From Proales similis (taxonomy: Eukaryota; Rotifera; Eurotatoria; Ploima; Proalidae), in NCBI GenBank assembly GCA_019059635.1, contig JAGVRJ010000013.1:744001-808000 (forward strand): a DNA stretch of 64,000 bases, in the 5' to 3' direction. A program made the position numbers and the translations under genes. Under the pieces are notes generated by a model. The model saw only the letters and a program-made list of their open reading frames with translations, made no database searches and was not told where the DNA came from. This document shows, piece by piece, positions 31,786 to 41,086 of the stretch. Numbering within the stretch: the stretch's first letter is position 1; the number at the start of each line of letters is the position of its first letter.

Positions 31786-34700
31786 GGCTTAGCGAAATTT
31801 CAAAACAACTGCACACACACGCAATGCAACACACTTTGCGCGAAAAGTGTTGACGTTTGTCGCTATTTCTCTCTTCAACAAATGAATATAACGCCAAGCG
31901 AAAGAGCCAATCAGAAGCGAGGTGCTAAACGGGCCGCTCCGTCTCAATTGGTGTTCGATTCACTCTCGTTTTATTAGCCAATGAGAGTTGGCCAAGCGCC
32001 GAGTGAGGTTCGATCTCATTATAAGACGATTTGGCGAGTTAAGAGGCGAAGATAGGAGAAGAAGCGTGGCATATGTCGCCCCGGCAGAGCGATCGTTCAG
32101 TTAAGCTGACTCCACACACGCGCCTGATTAAATGCCAGAATAAAGCGGCGAGTAGAGATGCATTGGCGGCGTAATTGATTAAATTGCAGTTTATTCATTA
32201 AGCGGTAAGCGACCGACTTTGTGCCTCTGTCTGCCTTATTGTGCTGCGTCCCTCAGTCTATTTCCAATTGACAATAATAAGCGTTCCGCTTCAAAACTCT
32301 GAATCCAAATTGTCGTTTAATTCGGTTGAAGCAAAGATCAACGTTCAAACATGCCGCCGCTTAGAAGCTCTGCCTCTCTCTCTCTCTCTGCTTCTCTTTC
32401 CTGTTTGCCATTCTAAATCTACTGTCTCTAATTCAAAGCGCGCTCTGCGCATAGGTGACTCGTTTTCCGCCCTATTGATTAGCGAGCGCAATCGAATTTC
32501 GATTTCTCAGACCAACTTTATTCGATCGATTCGCCTCTCCTTTGATTCGCTCGCTCATTTGGCCGCAGAATAAAATTTCAATTTTCTTCACCAGATTCAC
32601 ATCGCTGATCACTTCGCACCTCTACAAACGCACTCTGCCGCCCTTTGTGTCTTTGGCCTGTCTCTTGGGAGATTACCGCTCAAGTCGATGCTCGACAACT
32701 CCTATCAACTCTGATTGCCTCCCAATTCGGTCCATATGGCCGTTTGACAAATTTCATTCATTTTCGCTAAATTCGTTTCATTTTAACGTTTTTGGGGACC
32801 TCTTGTCGAACCGAACGGCTTCTACGTCAAATCATTGAAAAGAAAACAACATCGAAGGACTAACTGAACTCCTCGAATGATCAGTGCACTCATTTCGATT
32901 TAACTGTTTTGATTCGATTAAACTCTTGGTCGTGTGCTCTGCTTTATTTTCTAGCCCCTTGAGCCTCTGACCCACCGACTAGTGTCCGCCTATTTATCGT
33001 TTACTAACACCTATAGTCGTCTTTTAATTCTGCTGCATTTGGCCTATTGTACCAGTTCCAGAGACAATTTACGAATGAGAAAAAGGTCGCCTGCAAGATG
33101 TCTCACTCAATTTGCTTTATGTTGCCCTTGCTTGAATTCATTTCAAATGTAGATCACCTCGTTTGAATACACGACTATTAATTTGAAACCTTCTATCCGG
33201 CGTGCATATGATGCCCGCATAGCTCTCTTTGTCTCTGTCTGCTCTCTTGATTCTCAACGCAACATAGCTTTAGACACAAAGAGTAGCGAACCTAAAACAA
33301 GGGGAGTTGGAGAAACTGGCTCGTTGTCCTCTAGGTTGCCAATCGCGGTCACGGCTGCAGACAGTGCGCGTGTCACTGTGCCGTTCAAATATTTGCGTCT
33401 GCAAGTTAGTTGTGCACGAGGCTCGTTACGGCCGCGGTTTGTGTGTATGGTTGCGTTCTATGGAAACGCCTCATTGCATCTTATTGAACTTGGCGTCTGC
33501 TATTTTTAGGCTTCTCTGCTCTTCTGGAGTATGCGCCGACTCGGAGATTTGTATTTTTAGTGACCAAGACCGGCGTTTGCAGTGCTTCAGAAGCAAGCAG
33601 CCGCCAAGAGTGGATACTTGCAGATCGCGGGACGCTGCTCGCCACTGGCTTTGGCTCTATTCCATAGAGTGGGAGGAGTTTGGAAACTTAATGACACCGT
33701 CATGACCTCAAAGTGTCGCACGAGGCGGAGCTTTACCTGAGCGACCGTCCGTGTGTGACACATATAGCTCCGACAATTTGTTCAGCCAGGTCATCGCGTC
33801 CATTCATGCTTGGTGACACACACGACGGGCACTTGCTCACCTTGTGCATTCGCTCGCCTCTCAAGTATTCGGTTGCTGGGCGAGAAGCTCAACGGCGCCG
33901 GGCATAATCAAGCCAAAGTCCTACTTTTCGACAAACCAATGAGGCGAGCAGGCATATTATGTAGGAGCTCTTAGGTAGACCAGCGACAAACAATGGCGAC
34001 GACAACCATGTAGAAGCGAATAACTCCCAATTCAAATTAGGACGAATTTCGTTAGTTCTTCATTTTCGAATTTACTCACCCAACTAGGACCGCCATGATC
34101 TTCAACGCTGGAATCGTCTACCTGGCTCTCAAGCCATAGTTCGCCTCGTCCGGCCAGCACCCTTCTGCTCGCACGCCAACCACGTTTGCTAGCTATCAGT
34201 GTGAATGTTATAGGTCAATTAGATAAGATGGCTGTCTAGATGCGCCCTTATTGACTAGAGCATTCACGCTTATAGACATGTGAACATTCAACTGAAGCTT
34301 CAATTCTCTCCGCTTAGCACTACAGACCTTTTGATTCTCGAATAAACCGATCCTTTTCATTTTAACGGCTCTTTCTCCACCAAACATTTGCTCAATGCCT
34401 CTTTCTCCCGCTTGGTCGTCTCAACTATTTTATTCTATCAATGTCGAAGAAACGAGGTCCTTGTTAGGGTCGGGCGTCGTATTGATTCCCATGAGCCTCT
34501 CGGGCCGGGATTCAATCCTAGCCTTTCCAGTTCCACTCGAATCTCTTGTAAATCACTCGGCATTTCTCCATTCGAAATGAGGTGCCACAAGTGAATCTGC
34601 CGCTCAAAATGGCGACCACCGTTTCCCCGTGCGAATCTATGCCTCTGAATTCACGCGTGTCAGCTCATCGTATGAATTGATCTTTCGGCTGATGTCCGAG

Positions 34701-34883
34701 CAATGTCTTCGGTTGCTAAGAGACCAATACATTCCTTATACGGTTCATGTACGATCCATTTGGTCCGAGACACTTCTCAGCAGCGAATTTGAATCATTAA
34801 AGCGAGATGGCCAACATAAACTTGTCGGGAACTATTCACCAGTAGGTCATTATCTATTTTCCAGCGTTGAACAGCTTTTAAAA
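31786..34883. other. largest intergenic space, 3.1 kb, between bHLH gene and CIBAR1
   Basis: No gene is visible. The two genes on either side are transcribed divergently. Open frames such as 33183-33509 and 33307-33705 overlap each other in different frames and lack conserved motifs. A CT repeat lies near 32370-32385. Near 34497 the sequence GGATTCAATCC resembles a tRNA B-box, but no folded tRNA surrounds it. The space is probably regulatory DNA for the bHLH gene. Confidence 0.5.
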
Positions 34884-36188
34884 ATGAATGCGGCCAACCC
34901 AAGTGAATCACAGTCAAAGATGATCACGGACAGGATAAACCTGCTCGAGACGAGCATGGGCAATTTGTGCGAGATATTCGGCAAGATAGCGCGTAAAAAT
35001 GCGCGTCTCAGAGACACGAGCGATCAAATGGTTCGAATTGTGAACGAGTACTCGGGCAAGGAGAAGATAAACACGAGTCTGAAGCGGGGCTTGGTAAACT
35101 TCACCGCCTACCAGTCAACAGTCGAAGACTACCGACAGGCGTTCGTAAGAAAAATGACCGCAATCTCGCGTCTAGCACTTGCTTATCGAATGATCAGATC
35201 GAACGATTGGAGAAGAACGTCATCCTTCCTTTGAGCAAGTACGAGGAGTATCTCAAATCGTCGAGAGTAAGTTAAATTCTAATCGAATCTATCTGATGGC
35301 CAGTCTAAATCTGGACCGTGATCAAAGAAAACCATAAAGTCAACGATTCGCGTGCGAGACAAAGAGAAGAAGAAACAGCAGCGATTGAACACCCTCATGC
35401 AAAAGCAGCCGAACGAGACTCATAACATTGTAGGCGCAGCAGATCGCTGATCATGAAATGCAATAAAAAAAAATTGAAAAAGGCACTGGCGGAAGCGAAC
35501 GCGGAAAGCGCAGCGCAGAAAGTCGCCGCCCAGGACAGAATGCTGGCCGAAGAAATTGACAAGTTAGAGCACAACAAACTGAAAGACATGAAGGTAGCCA
35601 CGCTTTATAGTTGTTTTCAATCAACGAAGCAGATTGACATTTAATGAATACGTTCAAAGAAACTGCTTCTAGAGTACGCCCATCTTCAGCTGATATTTCA
35701 CGCAAAAGCGCTTGAAATGCTCACGGTTGGATATAGAACGCTGCAGAAAATCGACATTGAGAGCGATTTGGAGGTAAGTGCACGATTGGCCGGCGTTTCA
35801 AAGCAAACTGAGCGTTGAGCATGTTCATAATCGCGTCTAGGAATTCCGGAACACGTTCACCCAAGCAGCTCCTGATAGTCTCAAGACGTCCAAGATGAGC
35901 TTGAACTCGTCGTACAGAGAGTCACGCGAAAGTCTGGACGAGTCGGAAGAGACGGGCGGCTCGCTGCCCACCTCGCCCAGAAACAGGAAGAGCAACAAAA
36001 AGGACACGAGAAGAACAAAGTCGAGCGAAACTATTGATCGCACGGGCGAAAAAAGAGGAGCAGCAAATAAAAGCAAAGGCAAATCGGACTCTCGATTAAA
36101 TGACTCTCGCTCGCTCGCCAACTCGACTAGTCTGCGACAATCCAAGGAAATGGAGCTGGAGGATTACTCAAGCGATGAATCTTACTGA
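34884..36188 (+). CDS. CIBAR1: CIBAR1/FAM92-type BAR-domain protein
   Basis: This is a BAR-domain protein of the Chibby1-interacting family, which acts at the ciliary base and on membranes. Six exons fit: 34884-35144, 35198-35266, 35340-35429, 35483-35593, 35660-35773 and 35841-36188 (330 residues; human CIBAR1 is about 289). Family blocks appear in order: MGNLCEIFGKIARKNARLRD, GLVNFTAYQSTVEDYRQAF, IERLEKNVILPLSKY, KLEHNKLKDMK, QLIFHAKALEML and DLEEFRNTF. The C-terminal 100 residues are a serine-, arginine- and lysine-rich tail peculiar to this species. The same frame is open upstream of the chosen ATG but has no family similarity there. AATAAA follows at about 36203. The gene ends only 46 bp from the convergent dysbindin-like gene. 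Confidence 0.9.
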
Positions 36189-36234
36189 TTTCTCAAACAA
36201 AAAATAAAGAAACCTTTTTAACGCTGAAATTTAT

Positions 36235-36896
36235 TCACTCGCATGTTTCTATTTGGTCAAGTGCCGAGTGGATCAGGTCACAAAGCTGCTCGATTGTCTC
36301 TGTGCTCAAATGAAATTAGAAATTTTCCGATCAAAAAAGCAAGCTCGAACAATAAGCATACCAATCGAGGAAGCGATGCTATTCATTGTTTTATCGACGT
36401 TGGTAATCTCTCTTTCAAGACTCCTCAACGCGTAGAATATGTTGGTCGAGTTTAACAGGCTCACTTTAATCCACTCTTCCAACAGCTACCAGACAGTTGA
36501 TCGAAAAAAAGAGAATTCAAAACTAAGAAAACGTCGCAAGACTCAAGCAAGAACATACCTTAAACGAGGCAAGATTTGCCTCTTCAATTTCAATCAATGA
36601 TTCGTGCTCGGCTTGCCTTCTATATATAAGAATATTCAGCGTGCGAATAGAAACGACAAAAAAGCACTTTGAAAAACTCATACCGCTGTAAATAAGCCGA
36701 ACCGCTAAGAACTAAAGAGGCGTCTGGCTGTCTCCTATTCTCCTGAATGACAAGCCGATTCTTGTTAACTTCAATTTGATCAACCCTTAACAGCGGAACT
36801 AAAACAGGAACAAAAAAAAAGAAAAATCGATTAAACTGACTTGTGTGTGAATTCAATCTTAGCCTCAGAAAAAATTTTCTTAAACCTTGACAACAT
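36235..36896 (-). CDS. small coiled-coil protein, possibly dysbindin-like
   Basis: Five small exons join in frame: 36896-36841, 36785-36684, 36619-36559, 36485-36362 and 36299-36235, giving 135 residues. Each intron has GT and AG ends and the phases agree. The protein starts MLSRFKKIFSEAKIEFTHK and is helical throughout, with a heptad segment including LRSLEREITNVDKTMNSIAS and a C-terminus EQLCDLIHSALDQIETCE. The last part loosely resembles the dysbindin segment ending HLEDLCGQCEL, which would make it a BLOC-1-type subunit. That assignment is weak; the gene itself is well supported by exon phasing. Its 3' end nearly meets that of CIBAR1. Confidence 0.65.
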
Positions 36897-37016
36897 AATG
36901 CAAAATATTTGGAAAAATACTAGATAAAATTCGTGAAACTGAGTTTGAGAATAGAACAGATAAAAAATTATGAGAATATGCTAAATTTATTGGAGTTCAA
37001 GATAAGCATTAACTAC

Positions 37017-38915
37017 CTATACGAAGAAAGACGGTGACATCATTTGGTAATGAATAATAGAGAGGAAAAGAATAAGAACCGAGGGAACGATAAGCTGCAT
37101 GGAACTATTGTCAGGAGTCGTTGTTGAAGAAGTAAATGCTGGTGAAATAGGTCGGAAGGTGGTTCCATTCAGTGGCATTGACGGAGATGGCGGACCGAAG
37201 GTAGTGCCGCTCTGGGGCATTGACGGAGATGGCGGACGGAAGGTTGTGCCGTTCTGGGGCATTGAAGGCGATGGCGGACGGAAGGTAGTGCCGTTCTGGG
37301 GCATTGAAGGCGATGGCGGACCGAAGGTTGTGCCGTTCTGGGGCATTGAAGGCGATGGCGGACCGAAGGTTGTGCCGTTCTGGGGCATTGAAGGCGATGG
37401 CGGACGGAAGGTAGTGCCGTTCTGGGGCATTGAAGGCGATGGTGGGCCGAAGGTAGTGCCGCTCTGGGGCATTGAAGGCGATGGCGGACCGAAGGTTGTG
37501 CCGTTCTGGGGCATTGACGGAGATGGCGGACGGAAGGTTGTGCCGTTCTGGGGCATTGAAGGCGATGGTGGGCCGAAGGTAGTGCCGCTCTGGGGCATTG
37601 AAGGCGATGGCGGACCGAAGGTTGTGCCGTTCTGGGGCATTGACGGAGATGGCGGACGGAAGGTTGTGCCGTTCTGGGGCATTGAAGGCGATGGTGGGCC
37701 GAAGGTAGTGCCGCTCTGGGGCATTGAAGGCGATGGCGGACCGAAGGTTGTGCCGTTCTGGGGCATTGACGGAGATGGCGGACGGAAGGTTGTGCCGTTC
37801 TGGGGCATTGACGGAGATGGCGGACGGAAGGTTGTGCCGTTCTGGGGCATTGACGGAGATGGCGGACGGAAGGTTGTGCCGTTCTGGGGCATTGACGGAG
37901 ATGGCGGACGGAAGGTTGTGCCGTTCTGGGGCATTGACGGAGATGGCGGACGGAAGGTTGTGCCGTTCTGGGGCATTGAAGGCGATGGTGGGCCGAAGGT
38001 TGTGCCGTTCTGGGGCATTGAAGGCGATGGCGGACGGAAGGTAGTGCCGTTCTGGGGCATTGAAGGCGATTGTAGGCCCACAAAAGTTCCGTTCTGTTGC
38101 GCAAGGTTGAATGAATTTGAATCATTCCTATTATATTCGCAATTTTGGTCCTTAAAAAATAGATAAGTTTCGTTTAAGCTTTGATTGGTCTGTCCAATAG
38201 CCGTCATTATAATTGCAGTTCCGATCTTAATTATTAGATCATCATTCTGTGTCCTCGCTTGGCAGCGAATGCAGTTTAGAAATGCGATCGAACTTTCCTT
38301 TATATTGCTCTCATTTTCCCCCAACGCTCTGCAGCTGTTAAAGGCTGGACCAATAAATTGTTGTGCTTCCACTGAATTTGTCAAGCTTAAAGGATTCCAA
38401 TCGTCTGTTTGGCAATTCGAATCTGGCAGGTCCATCGATATTTTTTCAGATTTATTTATTTGCATACTCCCGTTATTTTTCATAAGTTTTTCCAAATCGG
38501 CTACCCACTCGCTTAAGAGAGCATTCTCTTTTTTTATGAAATGGCATATATCACCGAGCTCTCTACGCAAGCAATCACATTCCGGCATCGCACATCCCTC
38601 TGATAGAAATAAGCATTTTTGTTGCGCCATTAAAAGCATCTCGCTTAAATTTGGAAGCGTCTCAGTTTGGTTTGATATAAACTCGTCAGTAGGGTTTACT
38701 GGCATATGCAAGAGACTTTGATTAAAATCTGGCATAAAATTGTCATTAGACGTTTCAAAAGTTCTATTCATCGTTTGCATCATTGGATCCGAACCGTTGA
38801 TCCTGTTCAGGTCCATAAGCGCTCCGCATTTAATCGATGCCAATGTGAATGGATCGCATCCGAACACCAAGCTCAGGCAAAAGCTGAAGCAAATCAAGTT
38901 CTTTAAGCTTATCAT
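37017..38915 (-). CDS. secreted/GPI-type protein with 22 mucin-like 14-residue repeats
   Basis: This is a single-exon, 632-residue protein of unknown family. A clear signal peptide opens it (MISLKNLICFSFCLSLVFGC). Residues 20-270 form a cysteine-containing ectodomain with CLFLSEGCAMPECDC and many N-glycosylation sequons. Then come 22 head-to-tail copies of PPSPSMPQNGTTF(R/G). Most copies keep an NGT sequon and a TT pair, so the stalk should be heavily N- and O-glycosylated. The last 30 residues include the hydrophobic stretch LIVPSVLILFLSIIHY after a DNSS site, suggesting a GPI anchor or one membrane helix. A cuticle, egg-coat or cell-surface role is possible, but I cannot name a function. 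Base composition outside the repeats is more AT-rich than in the neighbours. Confidence 0.8.
   Translation of the reverse strand: MISLKNLICFSFCLSLVFGCDPFTLASIKCGALMDLNRINGSDPMMQTMNRTFETSNDNFMPDFNQSLLHMPVNPTDEFISNQTETLPNLSEMLLMAQQKCLFLSEGCAMPECDCLRRELGDICHFIKKENALLSEWVADLEKLMKNNGSMQINKSEKISMDLPDSNCQTDDWNPLSLTNSVEAQQFIGPAFNSCRALGENESNIKESSIAFLNCIRCQARTQNDDLIIKIGTAIIMTAIGQTNQSLNETYLFFKDQNCEYNRNDSNSFNLAQQNGTFVGLQSPSMPQNGTTFRPPSPSMPQNGTTFGPPSPSMPQNGTTFRPPSPSMPQNGTTFRPPSPSMPQNGTTFRPPSPSMPQNGTTFRPPSPSMPQNGTTFRPPSPSMPQNGTTFGPPSPSMPQSGTTFGPPSPSMPQNGTTFRPPSPSMPQNGTTFGPPSPSMPQSGTTFGPPSPSMPQNGTTFRPPSPSMPQNGTTFGPPSPSMPQSGTTFGPPSPSMPQNGTTFRPPSPSMPQNGTTFGPPSPSMPQNGTTFGPPSPSMPQNGTTFRPPSPSMPQNGTTFRPPSPSMPQSGTTFGPPSPSMPLNGTTFRPISPAFTSSTTTPDNSSMQLIVPSVLILFLSIIHYQMMSPSFFV
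37150..38075. repeat. 42-bp tandem repeat array, about 22 units, with a 126-bp higher-order unit
   Basis: The unit is 42 bp, coding for 14 residues on the minus strand. Copies are nearly identical and differ at a few codons (R or G at the end, N or S in the sequon). A three-unit block of 126 bp, beginning near 37435, 37561 and 37687, is repeated three times almost unchanged. This indicates recent block duplication by unequal exchange or slippage. Copy number is likely to vary between individuals. Confidence 0.95.
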
Positions 38916-39126
38916 TATATTTTAATCTTTCTCGATTGAATAATTTTTAGGTCACGGCAAGTCTTTTTATACAAATCAATTGAGAACTATCCAGGATTTT
39001 AGATAAATAAAAGAGTTTTTCATGTTTCTATTTTTCTTCCATTTTATTTCAAAAATGGATTTGTTATTGTTACTTTTGCAAGTGCTTAATATTTTTTCTA
39101 TTTTTTCAAAATGTTGACATTACTCT

Positions 39127-40424
39127 TTAATATTTGGAAAGAATTTTCTTCCCTACATTACTGCACAGTGTTATGAAGTCTTTCAGCTGCTCTGCCCTGT
39201 TTAGTGCCTCAAACAGTTTATTTTTATCGCTTTTCAATATTTCTCTCTTTGTTGTGTCTAATATGATGTTGGCAAATTTCAAGCTCACAAGTTTCACTCG
39301 AATATCGTTGTACTGCTTCAATTCCGACAAGCTTGAGTATTCTAACGCTTCAATTCTTTTGCCTTGTAGATTTCTGACAAAGCGTTCGTTTGAAAATGGC
39401 GCGGTTTGGGATTTTAAGGACCATTTTTCTTAAGACAACAGCTTTAATTTAGAAATGTTTAGCTTTCTTATTTTTGGGTTACCTTGACTCAATTCCTTTC
39501 TGCTTTGCTCTACTTTTGACACCAAAAGCCTAAGCTGAAATAATGCTTGGGCTTTTAAATCCTTGGGCGCTGAGGACTTGTCGCGTTGTTGCTGTTTACT
39601 TTCAGAGACGAGAATTGATTCGGCTGAAGCAACTGCGAGTCTGTCGAGAACATGACTTAGCTCGTCCAATTTTTTTAGACGAACAATCTGATTGAACGAG
39701 CGAGACCAACTGTTTGTTTTTATAAGAAACAATCCTCTAGCTGAATGAGAATCTGGTTTACTCAGGTTAATCAGTAAATGGCTTCTGAGTCGGGCACGCC
39801 TTTCCAGCGTTCTCACATAGATCGAAGACAGTGGTACAGATTTACATTTCCCGATGTAATCAAGTTGAGCGTTCAAGTTAGGTTGAACTGCTCGGTCCTC
39901 TTCTTCATCTTTTATTTTATCTTCGGATCGATTTTTTGGCTTGAACGGGATGTTTTCTGCAGCTGGTTGAATTTGCGGTCTTTGAGACTCGATGACAGAT
40001 GACGATTTTTTAGGTCGCTCAATCCATTTTTCACTGGTTTTGAATGGCGCTTTTTTGTAAACTTGGTTATCAGATGTTTTACGCGTTGAGCTTTGCGAGC
40101 GATAAGTCACTTTGAGGGATGGGCTTGAGGAAGATTTTGACGCGGCTGCCAAATCGTCTGTTGGCTGGACTTTTCTTTGAGAACTTTTTGATTTCCCCTG
40201 TAAAAGTTCTTGCGCCTTTCTTAAAACTTCATCAACCTTTTCAATTTGGGAATCTTTCGAAATAGATCTTCATTTGAAAATGAATTAAAAATAGAAAAGG
40301 GAAATATCAGAATGAAACCTTCAGCTTCAATTTGATCTGGACACTTCTCTGGATTAACCTTTATCGTTCTCTTCTCTTGTCTGAACGTCGAATTGTAATT
40401 ACACAAAATGAAAATGGAAGACAT
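39127..40424 (-). CDS. TEDC2-like protein (tubulin epsilon and delta complex 2), tentative
   Basis: Three exons fit: 40424-40319, 40253-39483 and 39428-39127, giving 392 residues. Splicing the 54-nt second intron removes an in-frame TAA at 39430 and joins ELSQ to EKWSLKSQ in frame. The N-terminal region is helical (QIEKVDEVLRKAQELLQGK), followed by a long basic, serine-rich disordered stretch. The C-terminal half has IKTNSWSRSFNQIV and YSSLSELKQYNDIRVKLV, which resemble the NSSLWAQL and YSSTQELQTLAALKLRV segments I recall from TEDC2, a centriole triplet-microtubule factor. The match is short, so the family is tentative; a profile search would settle it. A small upstream frame ends 5 nt before this start. 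Confidence 0.6.
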
Positions 40425-40429
40425 TTATT

Positions 40430-40630
40430 TTACTTTGGTTTTAGTCTACGTTTGATCAAGTCGTTTGTTGCTTCAAGTTGCTGAATTTGAAGCATCAATT
40501 GTTGAATTTGCCCTTCAATATTCTCCATCCTTCTGGAGGTGAATCTGTTAATCCACCACATTAGCTGTTGACCGATGAGATCATTTAAGATGACATATAT
40601 TTTGTCCGTCAATCGTCCATGTCTATTTGG
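40430..40630 (-). CDS. possible exon of a small coiled-coil protein
   Basis: An open minus-strand frame follows a possible acceptor (TTTAAG) and encodes about 66 residues. They include LNDLIGQQLMWWINRFTSRR and a glutamine-rich heptad segment (NIEGQIQQLMLQIQQLEA), ending RRLKPK. No in-frame ATG lies in the exon, so an upstream exon would be needed; I could not find it with confidence. The stop is 5 nt before the TEDC2-like start, which would be very tight for two separate transcripts. I do not recognise the family. Confidence 0.35.
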   Translation of the reverse strand, partial: PNRHGRLTDKIYVILNDLIGQQLMWWINRFTSRRMENIEGQIQQLMLQIQQLEATNDLIKRRLKPK

Positions 40631-40706
40631 CTTAAATGACAGGAAAAAGTGAAAACTGGACAATAGAATAAATCAAGATAAAAACACAAGATGAAGAAAA
40701 AATATC

Positions 40707-40778
40707 TTCCCGTGCCGGGAATCGAACCCGGGCCTTGACGGTGAGAGCGTCAAATCCTAACCACTAGACCACGCGGGA
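40707..40778 (-). tRNA. tRNA-Glu (CTC)
   Basis: This is a complete cloverleaf on the minus strand. The 5' end is TCCCGCGTGGTCTAG. The anticodon arm is TGACG-CTCTCAC-CGTCA with anticodon CTC, and the T arm has GGTTCGATTCC. A and B box promoters are intact and there is no intron. One acceptor-stem pair is C-A (position 6 with 67), where U-A or C-G would be usual. Confidence 0.95.
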
Positions 40779-40855
40779 CCCACAATATGCATGTATAAAT
40801 ACAAAATAGTTGAGTGTTTTTAAATTGATTTGGTAAAAATTACAAGAAAACAAAA

Positions 40856-40928
40856 AGGCACCACCGGGAATCGAACCCGGGATCTCCTGTTTACTAGACA
40901 GGCGCTTTAGCCACTAAGCCATGGCGCC
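40856..40928 (-). tRNA. tRNA-Thr (AGT)
   Basis: This is a complete cloverleaf on the minus strand beginning GGCGCCATGGCTTAG. The anticodon arm is CCTGT-CTAGTAA-ACAGG, giving anticodon AGT (read as IGU). The T arm is GGTTCGATTCC and the 3' end is GGTGCC with T as discriminator. It lies 77 bp from tRNA-Glu in the same orientation. Confidence 0.96.
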
Positions 40929-41086
40929 TCTTACACAATACAGAACCGCTCGTGGCTTAAGAAATTTTCTTATTAAAAAAAAAATTATTCGTTTGCCTAC
41001 AGTTGGCTCACGTTCGCTTTCAATGAGTTTCAGATGAAAAGTTTTGATTAAAAAATTAGCAATTCATAAAAGTGAGTTTATTGAAA

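Noticed and set aside
33183-33705. Overlapping plus-strand frames in the bHLH-CIBAR1 gap
   Set aside because: Two frames overlap each other with no conserved features or splice model.
34470-34515. tRNA-like sequence with a B-box-type GGATTCAATCC
   Set aside because: No acceptor stem, D arm or anticodon arm can be folded around it.
34629-34883. N-terminal extension of CIBAR1 in the same frame
   Set aside because: Open but unlike the family; the ATG at 34884 gives the expected start, so the upstream part is probably 5' UTR.
37099-38166. 355-codon plus-strand frame through the 42-bp repeats (KVVPFWGIEGDGG repeats)
   Set aside because: It is the antisense of the repeat gene. A repeat length divisible by three keeps several frames open, and this frame lacks a signal peptide or other domain; the minus-strand frame has the signal peptide, ectodomain and tail.
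39430-39432. In-frame TAA as a nonsense mutation or readthrough site in the TEDC2-like gene
   Set aside because: A 54-nt GT-AG intron (39482-39429) covers it and restores the frame, so neither a pseudogene nor recoding is needed.
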